From NCBI GenBank assembly GCA_027858275.1, contig JAQIDA010000157.1, positions 1 through 6,861 of the forward strand: a stretch of 6,861 nucleotides of DNA, written 5' to 3'. The notes under the pieces were generated by a model. It was not told the DNA's origin and searched no databases. It was given only the letters and a program-made list of their open reading frames with translations. Positions within the stretch are counted from its first letter, which is position 1. Each line of letters opens with the position of its first letter. The DNA comes from Candidatus Kapaibacterium sp. GTDB lineage: Bacteria; Bacteroidota; Ignavibacteria; Kapaibacteriales; UBA2268. The position numbers and the translations under genes were made by a program. Shown in pieces: positions 1-6,373 of the stretch.

Positions 1-126
1 GCCTATATTACATACGTAAATGACTATAAAATGAAAGCGAGACAAGGCAATGGAAAAAAGAATGACGGCATTACAAATGATCTTAGCTTCGAAGAAGCCT
101 TATGTCCTACGTTCTATTCGCTTTAA
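1..126 (+). other. Possible C-terminal tail of an upstream ORF (doubtful)
   Basis: Frame 1 is open from the first base to a TAA at 124-126, giving 41 codons that end in CPTFYSL. The other two forward frames close within the first 30 bases. The stretch is rich in Lys, Asn and Asp and shows no motif I recognise. An open run of this length happens by chance fairly often, so this may be non-coding. If real, it is the end of a + strand gene that starts left of the window, about 300 bases before argF. Confidence 0.18.
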
Positions 127-291
127 TCCGCCTAAATCCAGGGCCGGCAAGCTCGCCAAATTCCCACATTATCAAACAGACGCACCTATCTAATTTTGGC
201 CTTCGGACACCTTTCTCTTAGCATAACAACAGACAAATAACAGAACGATTTTTCAGAATGATTTCTTTAAGGAAATCCTTGTTTTTAATAG

Positions 292-329
292 TTGTTAATA
301 TCCGGAGATTCCTTATAATTGACTATAAT
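292..329 (+). promoter_or_regulatory. Candidate promoter for the argF-arcC operon
   Basis: Two perfect TATAAT hexamers lie ten bases apart, at 314-319 and 324-329. The first is preceded, after a 16-bp spacer, by TTGTTA at 292-297, which matches TTGACA at four of six positions. The second has no good -35 partner. This is the most promoter-like sequence in the leader, but AT-rich DNA produces such matches by chance and the host sigma-factor preference is unknown. It would give an untranslated leader of roughly 90 bases. Confidence 0.35.
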
Positions 330-333
330 TTGA

Positions 334-352
334 ATTCCCTGATTTGGGGAAT
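334..352. promoter_or_regulatory. Short dyad downstream of the argF promoter
   Basis: ATTCCC at 334-339 and GGGAAT at 347-352 are perfect inverted repeats around a 7-base spacer. The site lies just downstream of the TATAAT at 324-329, so it would overlap or follow the transcription start. It could be an operator or a small hairpin at the 5' end of the mRNA. No known regulator site is recognised, and a 6-bp arm is weak evidence. Confidence 0.2.
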
Positions 353-424
353 ATTTCAGATTAAATAAATGACAATAATTTAAAACATACAACATTATTA
401 AATTTAAATCGGAGACCGAAAATT

Positions 425-1339
425 ATGACAAAAGATTTTTTAAGCGTACTGGATTTTTCATCGGAAGAGTTGCTTAAAACATTGAAACTCGCAAAAGAAA
501 TAAAAGCACACCCGGGCGATTATTCCGATGCTCTCAAAGGCAAAACTCTTGCTTTGATATTTGAAAAACCGTCACTGAGAACAAGAACAAGCTTTGATAT
601 TGGTATCCAGCAGTTCGGCGGATATTCACTTTATCTTTCTCCTGCTGAAATCAGCTTAGGCAAACGCGAATCTGTATATGATATAACAAAGGTGTTGGAG
701 CGCATGGTGCAGGGCATCATGATAAGGACATTCGGTCACAATATCGCCGTTGAAATGGCGGAACACGCGAATATTCCGATCATCAACGGTTTGACTGATT
801 ATACTCACCCCTGCCAAGCAATGGCTGACTTCCTGACCATTCACGAAATCAAGGGCGAGCTCAAAGGATTGAATGTTGCTTATATCGGTGACGGTAACAA
901 TGTAACTCATTCGTTGATGTTTGCCGCAGCGAGATTCGGCGTTAATATGACAGTCGCTTCTCCTCTCGGATTCGAACCTAACGCCAGAGCTGTACTTTTA
1001 GCCAAGCAAGAAGCTAAAAAAACAGGCGCGAAAATAAATATAATCGAAGATCCTTGGGAAGCTTCTAAAAACACAGACGTAATCTTCACTGACACATGGA
1101 CTTCCATGGGACAGGAAGAAGAAGCGGCAATGAGAAGAAAAGTATTTTCCAAATATCAGGTGAACGACGCTATGATGGCAAACGCTGACAACGACGCTTT
1201 GTTCCTGCATTGCCTGCCTGCTCACCGCGGCGAAGAAGTTACTGACAGCGTTATAGATTCAAAAGCATCTGTCGTATTCCAAGAAGCGGAAAACAGACTG
1301 CACGCTCAGAAAGCAATCATGTATCAATTGATGAAATAA
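425..1339 (+). CDS. argF: Ornithine carbamoyltransferase
   Basis: This cytosolic enzyme interconverts carbamoyl phosphate plus L-ornithine with citrulline plus phosphate, serving arginine synthesis or, in reverse, arginine/citrulline fermentation. At 304 residues it is full length for the family. The carbamoyl-phosphate loop reads SLRTR at residues 50-54, HPCQ is at 128-131, the ornithine-binding motif DTWTSMG is at 223-229, and HCLPAHRG at 262-269 carries the catalytic Cys263. The SMG motif marks it as a true ornithine enzyme, not the acetylornithine type. GGAG at 411-414 lies ten bases before the ATG. It is followed 11 bases later by carbamate kinase, a classic catabolic pairing (arcB-arcC), so arcB might be the better symbol. 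Direction of use cannot be read from the sequence. Confidence 0.95.
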   Translation: MTKDFLSVLDFSSEELLKTLKLAKEIKAHPGDYSDALKGKTLALIFEKPSLRTRTSFDIGIQQFGGYSLYLSPAEISLGKRESVYDITKVLERMVQGIMIRTFGHNIAVEMAEHANIPIINGLTDYTHPCQAMADFLTIHEIKGELKGLNVAYIGDGNNVTHSLMFAAARFGVNMTVASPLGFEPNARAVLLAKQEAKKTGAKINIIEDPWEASKNTDVIFTDTWTSMGQEEEAAMRRKVFSKYQVNDAMMANADNDALFLHCLPAHRGEEVTDSVIDSKASVVFQEAENRLHAQKAIMYQLMK

Positions 1340-1350
1340 AGAGGTTCATT

Positions 1351-2289
1351 GTGACCAAAAAAGCATTAATCGCCGTCGGGGGGAACTCTTTGATCAGAGC
1401 CGGCGAACGCGGAACATTAGACGAACAAATGGCAAACGCGAAAGCGACCGCTAAAAGTATAGCCAAAATGATTAAACTCGGTTGGGAAGTTGTCGTTACT
1501 CACGGGAACGGACCGCAAGCCGGGGCGGCATTGATTCGCTCCGAACGCGCAAAGGCTGAAGTTTATACACATACACTTGATATGTGTGTGGCAACGACAC
1601 AAAGCGAGATAGGATATATTCTCCAAAAAGCTCTTAGATATGAGCTGAAGGAACTCGGAATCGACAAACAGGTAACTTGCGTTCCCACAATGGTGGAAGT
1701 AGACGAGAACGATCCTGCTTATCAAAAACCGGCAAAACCAATCGGACCGTTTTATACTAAAAAAGAAGCACAAGCAAAGGAAAGATCTTTGGGCTGGGAT
1801 ATTGTGGAAGATTCATCGAGAGGTTACCGCAGAGTGGTTGCCTCGCCCGAACCAAAGAAGATTGTCGAATTTGATATAATCAAAAGTGTTATCGACATGG
1901 GAATTGTGACCATCGCTCTCGGCGGCGGCGGAGTTCCGATTGTCAGAAAAGACGGAGAGATCATTGGTTCGGAAGCCGTGATCGATAAAGATCGTTCATC
2001 TGCTCTGCTGGCCGGCTTGCTCGATGTTGATTTATTTATCATCAGTACCGACGCTGATCGTGCGTATCTGAATTTCAAGAAGAAAAATGAAACAGGCTTG
2101 GATGAAGTTCAAGTCGATCAGATGCAAAAGTATTTTGAAGAAGGGCATTTTGCTCCCGGCAGTATGGGACCAAAAGTAGAATCGTCGATCAGGTTTATTC
2201 GAAACGGCGGCAAGCATTGTATCATTACTACCTACGAACATCTTATGGATGCTCTTGAAGGAAAAGCGGGAACGCATTTGATACCTTAG
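1351..2289 (+). CDS. arcC: Carbamate kinase
   Basis: It transfers phosphate between carbamoyl phosphate and ADP, giving ATP and carbamate, which decays to NH3 and CO2. This is the ATP-yielding last step of arginine, citrulline and allantoin fermentation. The 312 residues match the family length. Amino-acid-kinase motifs in order are GGN at 10-12, HGNGPQAG at 51-58, KPIGPFY at 129-135, VVASPEP at 162-168, GGGG at 191-194, the nucleotide-site AVIDKD at 209-214, and GSMGPK at 270-275. The start is GTG at 1351, supported by GAGG at 1341-1344 with a 6-base gap; no in-frame ATG lies close upstream. The 11-base gap after argF implies one transcript. Its presence favours a degradative, energy-producing role for the locus. 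Confidence 0.96.
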   Translation: MTKKALIAVGGNSLIRAGERGTLDEQMANAKATAKSIAKMIKLGWEVVVTHGNGPQAGAALIRSERAKAEVYTHTLDMCVATTQSEIGYILQKALRYELKELGIDKQVTCVPTMVEVDENDPAYQKPAKPIGPFYTKKEAQAKERSLGWDIVEDSSRGYRRVVASPEPKKIVEFDIIKSVIDMGIVTIALGGGGVPIVRKDGEIIGSEAVIDKDRSSALLAGLLDVDLFIISTDADRAYLNFKKKNETGLDEVQVDQMQKYFEEGHFAPGSMGPKVESSIRFIRNGGKHCIITTYEHLMDALEGKAGTHLIP

Positions 2290-2300
2290 GAAAATATATA

Positions 2301-2334
2301 GTACGCCGGGCGAGCACACAGGCATCGCCCCTAC
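2301..2334. repeat. GC-rich palindrome between arcC and the pyrB-like gene
   Basis: GGGCGA at 2308-2313 pairs perfectly with TCGCCC at 2325-2330. Outside these arms GTA (2301-2303) can pair with TAC (2332-2334) across an asymmetric bulge. The sequence stands out as GC-rich against AT-rich flanks. It resembles the dispersed GTAGGGGCGA-type palindromes that occur in many unrelated bacterial genomes, a comparison made from memory. No T-tract follows, so it is not a typical terminator and the downstream gene may still be co-transcribed. The 89-base gap holds nothing else apart from the ribosome binding site. Confidence 0.5.
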
Positions 2335-2378
2335 AACAATTGAACATAGTAAATCATTAACAATAAATTGAGGCTGAA

Positions 2379-3296
2379 ATGTATTTGAAACACATTGTCG
2401 AATCCCAACAATTTACTCTGCCGATCCTAAAAGAACTGTTTGATCGGGCCGATCAGATGAATAAAGTTCTGGCACGCGGAGGCACTCGTGATTACGACCG
2501 TAAAATAATGTCTACATTGTTTTACCAACCCTCCACTCGCACTCGTTTTTCATTTGAATCTGCCATGCTCAGACTCGGCGGAAATGTCTTGTCTACTGAA
2601 CAAGCAGATGCTTTTTCATCCGAAATCAAGGGCGAGATGCTTGAAGATACTATCCGTATAATCGGCAATTACTGCGATGTGATAGTTCTTAGACATCATG
2701 AAGAAGGGGGAGCCAAGCGCGCCGCGGCTGTTTCTTCCGTTCCGATTATAAACGCCGGCGACGGCGCAGGCGGTCAGCATCCTACTCAGGCATTGCTTGA
2801 AATGTACACTATATATGATGAGTGCAAGACTCTTAACGGTTTGTCTGTCGCATTTATCGGACAATTGGACGACGGGCGAACAGTTCGTTCTTTGGCGTAT
2901 CTGCTCAGTAAATTCGAACGAGTGAAATTGTACTTTATCGCTCCGGACGAAATGCAAATTAAACCGGACATATTGGATCATCTCGAAGAAAACGGTATTG
3001 CCTATCAATTATCGTCGAGTATGGAAGATATTGTCAACAAAGTTGATGTGGTCTATCAGACAAGAATCAGCGAAGAGCGCTCAGCAGGCACGGATATCGA
3101 TCCGTCAATCTACTATTTGGATACTAACGTGCTTCAAAAAATGAAATATAATTCAATCATCATGCATCCCATGCCTAAGTCAATCGAGATCAGCTCCGCT
3201 GTGGACAGCGATCCGAGAGCGGCTTATTTCCGTCAGAGCGCCAACGGTATTTGTGTGCGCATGGCTTTGTTGTCGATGATCTTTGAAAAGGATTGA
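2379..3296 (+). CDS. pyrB: Aspartate carbamoyltransferase-type enzyme (catalytic chain)
   Basis: The 305-residue protein aligns along its length with ATCase catalytic chains, and numbering matches mature E. coli PyrB almost exactly up to residue 231. Carbamoyl-phosphate residues are kept: STRTR at 52-56, Arg105, HPTQ at 134-137. Ser80 and Lys84, which reach into the neighbouring subunit's site, are also present, as are Arg167 (DDGRTVRSL) and Arg229. Two changes stand out. The aspartate-side Gln231 is Ser (TRISEER in place of the usual TRVQKER), and the HPLPRVDEI loop reads HPMPKSIEI at 263-271. It may be a divergent pyrimidine-synthesis enzyme or a carbamoyltransferase with another acceptor. 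No pyrI-like regulatory chain is visible. GAGG at 2370-2373 supports the ATG. Its position after OTC and carbamate kinase hints at a catabolic use, which is inference. Confidence 0.82.
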   Translation: MYLKHIVESQQFTLPILKELFDRADQMNKVLARGGTRDYDRKIMSTLFYQPSTRTRFSFESAMLRLGGNVLSTEQADAFSSEIKGEMLEDTIRIIGNYCDVIVLRHHEEGGAKRAAAVSSVPIINAGDGAGGQHPTQALLEMYTIYDECKTLNGLSVAFIGQLDDGRTVRSLAYLLSKFERVKLYFIAPDEMQIKPDILDHLEENGIAYQLSSSMEDIVNKVDVVYQTRISEERSAGTDIDPSIYYLDTNVLQKMKYNSIIMHPMPKSIEISSAVDSDPRAAYFRQSANGICVRMALLSMIFEKD

Positions 3297-3303
3297 TTAA
3301 TAC

Positions 3304-3455
3304 AAACCTTCGGAAGGTAAAGAAACCTTCCGAAGGTACGATTTGGGCAGGAAGATAAGAACCACTCCGCCCTACGGACACCCCTCCTTGGAAAAGGAAG
3401 AGGAGTTTGTAAAAAGGACACACCTTCCGAAGGTTTCTTTACCTTCGGAAGGTTT
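3304..3455. repeat. REPIN/MITE-like element with hairpin terminal inverted repeats
   Basis: Each end is a perfect 13-bp-stem hairpin. The left end has ACCTTCGGAAGGT (3306-3318), loop AAAGAA, and its exact reverse complement (3325-3337). The right end has ACCTTCCGAAGGT (3422-3434), loop TTCTTT, and its exact reverse complement (3441-3453). The two ends are inverted copies of each other, matching at 32 of 34 positions when flanking AA/TT are included and differing only at the centre base of each 13-mer. The 84-bp interior (3338-3421) carries a second, weaker hairpin around CCTCCTT-GGAA-AAGGAAGAGG near 3383-3403. No clear target duplication or protein is seen. The right hairpin is followed by TTTT (3453-3456), so it could act as a terminator before rocD. 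It occupies most of the 221-base gap. Confidence 0.8.
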
Positions 3456-3517
3456 TCGGGAAAAGTACAACAGAAAAATAATAATGTATTTTTACATAAA
3501 TCAACACAAGGAATACT

Positions 3518-4714
3518 ATGAATACCAAAGAGTTTATCGAAATTGAAAATGAGTACGGCGCGCATAACTATCATCCGCTCGACGTTGTTATTAAAGAAGC
3601 AAAAGGCGTTTGGGTAACCGACGTCGAAGGCAATAAATTTATGGATTGCCTCGCAGCTTACTCTGCTGTTAATCAGGGGCATTGCCATCCTAAAATCATG
3701 GCAGCATTCGTTGAACAGGCAAAACACGTAACTTTGACAAGCCGCGCTTTCCGCAACGATCAGCTGCCTTTGCTCTATAAAGAATTGCATGATCTGACCG
3801 GCTACGAAATGACATTGCCGATGAATTCAGGCGCCGAAGCTGTTGAAACTGCTGTCAAAACTGCCAGAAAATGGGGCTATCAGGTAAAAGGAATCGCAAA
3901 AAACAAAGCTGAAATTATCGTCGCTTCCGACAACTTCCACGGTAGAACTACTACTATCGTCAGCTTCTCGACAGACGAGAATGCTCGTGCAGATTTCGGC
4001 CCTTACACACCCGGCTTCCCAATTGTGAAATATGGCGATATTGATGATCTCAAAGCAAAGATCAACGAAAACACTGCTGCTATTATGCTCGAACCGATTC
4101 AGGGCGAAGCCGGCATCGTAGTTCCTCCGGCCGGATACCTCAAAGCCGTTGAAAAACTTTGCAAAGAAAACAATATCCTCTTTATTTGCGATGAAATTCA
4201 ATCAGGACTCGGCAGAAGCGGCCGATTGTTCGCTTATTACTATGAAGATGTCAGACCTGATATTGTTATAATCGGCAAAGCTCTTTCCGGCGGTTTCTAT
4301 CCCGTTTCCGCAGTGCTTTCAAGCAAAGCGATCCTCGGCGTATTCAAACCCGGAGAACACGGTTCCACATTCGGCGGGAATCCTTTGGCAGCAGCAGTAG
4401 CTCGTAAATCTCTCCAAGTTATCGTTGAAGAAAAACTCGTGGAAAAATCAGCTGAAAACGGCGAATATTTCATGGACAAACTTCGCGCTATCGACAGTCC
4501 TCACATCACTGAAGTTCGCGGTCGCGGTCTCTGGATCGGTTTCGTACTCGACACAAAAGCTCGTCCATATTGCGAAAACTTGATGACAGAAGGCATCCTT
4601 TGCAAAGAAACACACGAAAACATTATTCGCTTCGCACCTCCGCTCACTATTACTAAAGAAGAAATCGACTGGGCAGTTGAGCGTATCGAAAAAGTAGTAA
4701 AAGCATTAGATTGA
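3518..4714 (+). CDS. rocD: Ornithine aminotransferase (ornithine--oxo-acid transaminase)
   Basis: This PLP enzyme moves the delta-amino group of ornithine to 2-oxoglutarate, yielding glutamate-5-semialdehyde and glutamate; the semialdehyde leads to proline or glutamate. The 398 residues fit bacterial RocD and resemble human OAT closely by recall. The N-terminal GAHNYHP carries Tyr18 (human Tyr55), and SAVNQGH follows Tyr48 (human Tyr85). HGRT holds Arg143 (human Arg180, substrate carboxylate). EPIQGEAG at 192-199 holds Glu197, DEIQSGLGR starts at 225, and the PLP Schiff-base lysine is Lys254 in GKALSGG. HGSTFGGNP is at 281-289. These substrate-site residues separate it from acetylornithine transaminases. 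AAGGA at 3508-3512 precedes the ATG by five bases. In this locus it would consume ornithine released by OTC. Confidence 0.95.
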   Translation: MNTKEFIEIENEYGAHNYHPLDVVIKEAKGVWVTDVEGNKFMDCLAAYSAVNQGHCHPKIMAAFVEQAKHVTLTSRAFRNDQLPLLYKELHDLTGYEMTLPMNSGAEAVETAVKTARKWGYQVKGIAKNKAEIIVASDNFHGRTTTIVSFSTDENARADFGPYTPGFPIVKYGDIDDLKAKINENTAAIMLEPIQGEAGIVVPPAGYLKAVEKLCKENNILFICDEIQSGLGRSGRLFAYYYEDVRPDIVIIGKALSGGFYPVSAVLSSKAILGVFKPGEHGSTFGGNPLAAAVARKSLQVIVEEKLVEKSAENGEYFMDKLRAIDSPHITEVRGRGLWIGFVLDTKARPYCENLMTEGILCKETHENIIRFAPPLTITKEEIDWAVERIEKVVKALD

Positions 4715-4769
4715 TCTTAGCATCAGACAAAGCTTAGGACAATAGAACAGAATCATATACACCTGAATT

Positions 4770-4798
4770 ACAGCAAGGGGTTTCTGCCCCTTGTTGTT
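4770..4798 (+). terminator. Strong hairpin downstream of rocD, probable terminator
   Basis: ACAGCAAGGGG (4770-4780) pairs with CCCCTTGTTGT (4787-4797) around a 6-base loop, giving 11 bp with one G-T pair and four consecutive G-C pairs next to the loop. It begins 55 bases after the rocD stop. The T-tract is imperfect because Gs interrupt it, so termination may be partial. The remaining intergenic DNA to 4985 holds no gene. The next gene has its own well-formed ribosome binding site and a possible promoter. Confidence 0.6.
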
Positions 4799-4903
4799 AT
4801 AAGGTAAAAGACCAACATAATCAAAGGCGAGGGAATATAAGAACGACATAAGACGGTGACACAAGGCTAAATTTTTCTCAAACAGAAGACAGATCAAATT
4901 AAA

Positions 4904-4960
4904 TATAATTTTCGCTAAACAAACGATTTCATACAATCGTCTGCGGAAAATGATTTCATA
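4904..4960 (+). promoter_or_regulatory. Candidate promoter and repeats before the NTPase gene
   Basis: TATAAT at 4904-4909 is a perfect -10 hexamer in AT-rich DNA, but I find no convincing -35 element 16-18 bases upstream. Just downstream, GATTTCATA occurs twice (4925-4933 and 4952-4960, 27 bases apart), and ACGATT (4923-4928) with AATCGT (4935-4940) forms a short dyad. These could be regulator sites in the 5' leader of the NTPase gene or chance repeats. With the hairpin after rocD, this makes a separate transcription start for the last gene plausible. Confidence 0.25.
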
Positions 4961-4985
4961 ACGATTTAATTTTCAAGGAGAAACA

Positions 4986-6314
4986 ATGAAAGACGGTAAA
5001 ACAACAATTATCATTATCGGAGCCGCAGGGCGCGATTTTCACAATTTTAATACTATGTATCGTAAATGCCCGAACTCAAATGTCGTAGCGTTTACCGCTG
5101 CGCAAATTCCTGATATTGACGGAAGAAAGTACCCCGCTGAACTTGCCGGAGAGTACTACCCGGACGGCATCCCGATTTATGCCGAAGAAGAACTCCCCGT
5201 TCTTATTGAAAAATTCCAAGTTGATGAATGTATGCTCTCATACAGCGATTTGCCTTATGAAAAAGTAATGGAAATTGGCTCGTTGGTTATGGCTTGCGGA
5301 GCGAAATTCTCTATGGCAGGCGCTGCTCCGACTATGATCAAATCTACTAAACCTCTTATTTCTATCACGGCTGTTCGTACGGGTTGCGGCAAAAGCCAGA
5401 CTACACGTCAGATTGTTCGCACTTTAATTGCGGCAGGCAAAAAAGTTGCTTCTATTCGTCATCCGATGCCCTACGGCGATTTGGTTGCTCAGAAAGTGCA
5501 ACGCTTCGAAAATTTGGAAGACATTATTACTCCTAAATGTAATATCGTGGAACTGGAAGAGTACGAACCTCATATCGCTATGGGAAGTATCATCTATGCC
5601 GGCGTGGACTATGAGGCAATTCTCCGTGAAGCAGAAAAAGAAGCCGATGTTATTATTTGGGACGGCGGGAATAATGATATGTCATTCTACAAACCGGATC
5701 TCTCTGTTGTTGTGGCCGATCCGCTTCGCCCGGGTGACGAAGTAGGCTACTATCCGAGTGAAGTTAATCTGCGTCTTGCCGACGTTGTTGTGATCAACAA
5801 AATTGACTCAGCTTATCCGGAAGATATGGATATAGTCATGCAGAATGTTCGCGCTCTCAATCCGGAAGCACAGATCGTGCTGGCGGCATCGTCAATTAAA
5901 GTCTCAGATCCGGATATAATCAAAGGCAAAAGAGTGCTTGTTGTGGAAGACGGCCCGACTCTTACTCACGGTGAAATGGAGTATGGCGCCGGTACGGTTG
6001 CCGCTCGTCGTTTCGGAGCAATTGAATATATCGATCCGAGACCGTATACAGTTGGTAAGTTGACTGAAACATTTGAGAAATATCCCGAAATCGGCGTTCT
6101 TCTTCCGGCCATGGGCTACGGCGATCAGCAAATGAAAGATCTCGAAACAACTATCAACAACACAAAATGCGACTCGGTTGTGATCGGCACTCCGATTGAC
6201 CTCGGTCGTTTTATCAATATCAAACATCCGTCCACCAGAGTTTATTACGAACTCGCGGAAGTATCAGAACCTAACTTGGCAATGATTATTAAAGATAAGT
6301 TCAATATTGGGTAA
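4986..6314 (+). CDS. P-loop NTPase, cyclic 2,3-diphosphoglycerate synthetase family
   Basis: The 442-residue protein has the architecture of the archaeal cyclic 2,3-diphosphoglycerate synthetase family. An N-terminal Rossmann-like part (IIIIGAAGRDFHNFN, 8-22) is followed by a G3E/SIMIBI-like NTPase core. The P-loop is AVRTGCGKSQTTR at 129-141, where the first glycine of the classic GxxxxGKS pattern is Val130. IRHPMPYGD lies at 158-165, the Walker-B-like VIIWDGG at 222-228, and NKID at 271-274 resembles the guanine-specificity NKxD motif. No signal peptide or membrane segment is seen, so it should be cytosolic. AAGGAG at 4975-4980 precedes the ATG by five bases. The archaeal enzyme makes a cyclic diphosphoglycerate, but bacterial homologues lack a settled function and are often just called GTPases. 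I recall such genes next to carbamate kinase elsewhere. Confidence 0.8.
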   Translation: MKDGKTTIIIIGAAGRDFHNFNTMYRKCPNSNVVAFTAAQIPDIDGRKYPAELAGEYYPDGIPIYAEEELPVLIEKFQVDECMLSYSDLPYEKVMEIGSLVMACGAKFSMAGAAPTMIKSTKPLISITAVRTGCGKSQTTRQIVRTLIAAGKKVASIRHPMPYGDLVAQKVQRFENLEDIITPKCNIVELEEYEPHIAMGSIIYAGVDYEAILREAEKEADVIIWDGGNNDMSFYKPDLSVVVADPLRPGDEVGYYPSEVNLRLADVVVINKIDSAYPEDMDIVMQNVRALNPEAQIVLAASSIKVSDPDIIKGKRVLVVEDGPTLTHGEMEYGAGTVAARRFGAIEYIDPRPYTVGKLTETFEKYPEIGVLLPAMGYGDQQMKDLETTINNTKCDSVVIGTPIDLGRFINIKHPSTRVYYELAEVSEPNLAMIIKDKFNIG

Positions 6315-6334
6315 TTAGTAGGGATTTTGTATTT

Positions 6335-6373
6335 GATGGGCTCCACTTTCTTCAGTGGGGTCCATCTTCTTTT
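6335..6373 (+). terminator. Intrinsic terminator after the NTPase gene
   Basis: GATGGGCTCCAC (6335-6346) pairs with GTGGGGTCCATC (6355-6366) across an 8-base loop. All 12 positions pair, two of them as G-U. The stem is followed at once by TTCTTTT (6367-6373). It starts 21 bases after the stop codon, the expected layout for rho-independent termination of the + strand transcript. The hairpin is also one unit of the inverted repeat pair that ends at 6419. Confidence 0.75.

Larger units (their letters stand above)
127..424. other. Intergenic leader upstream of argF
   Basis: I see no gene here. The left half (127-235) is of mixed composition and includes the octamer CGGACACC at 204-211, which recurs inside the repeat element at 3375-3382 with partly matching flanks. 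From about 240 the DNA becomes strongly AT-rich, as expected of a promoter region, and it holds the candidate promoter (292-319 or 324-329) and the dyad at 334-352. A small palindrome AAGGA-AA-TCCTT at 270-281 is too tight to form a convincing hairpin. Confidence 0.5.

Noticed and set aside
264..290. AAGGA-AA-TCCTT palindrome followed by T-rich DNA, as a terminator for an upstream gene
   Set aside because: The arms are five bases with a two-base loop, too tight for a stable hairpin, and no upstream gene is established.
326..346. ARG-box-like operator before argF
   Set aside because: Only one TGAAT half is present; the second half does not match the ArgR consensus.
3306..3453. CRISPR array, because four near-identical 13-mers occur
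   Set aside because: The 13-mers come in two inverted hairpin pairs with unequal spacing, not in regular direct repeats with similar-length spacers.
3343..3546. 67-codon + strand ORF across the palindromic element and into rocD
   Set aside because: It is mostly a translation of repeat sequence, overlaps the rocD start in another frame, and has no recognisable domain or ribosome binding site.
3233..3790. 185-codon - strand ORF spanning the pyrB-like end, the repeat and the rocD start
   Set aside because: It covers two well-supported genes on the other strand and a repeat, and its composition (Cys/Phe-rich) is typical of an antisense shadow.
5428..5745. 105-codon + strand ORF inside the NTPase gene
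   Set aside because: Out-of-frame shadow within a continuous conserved protein; no motif of its own.
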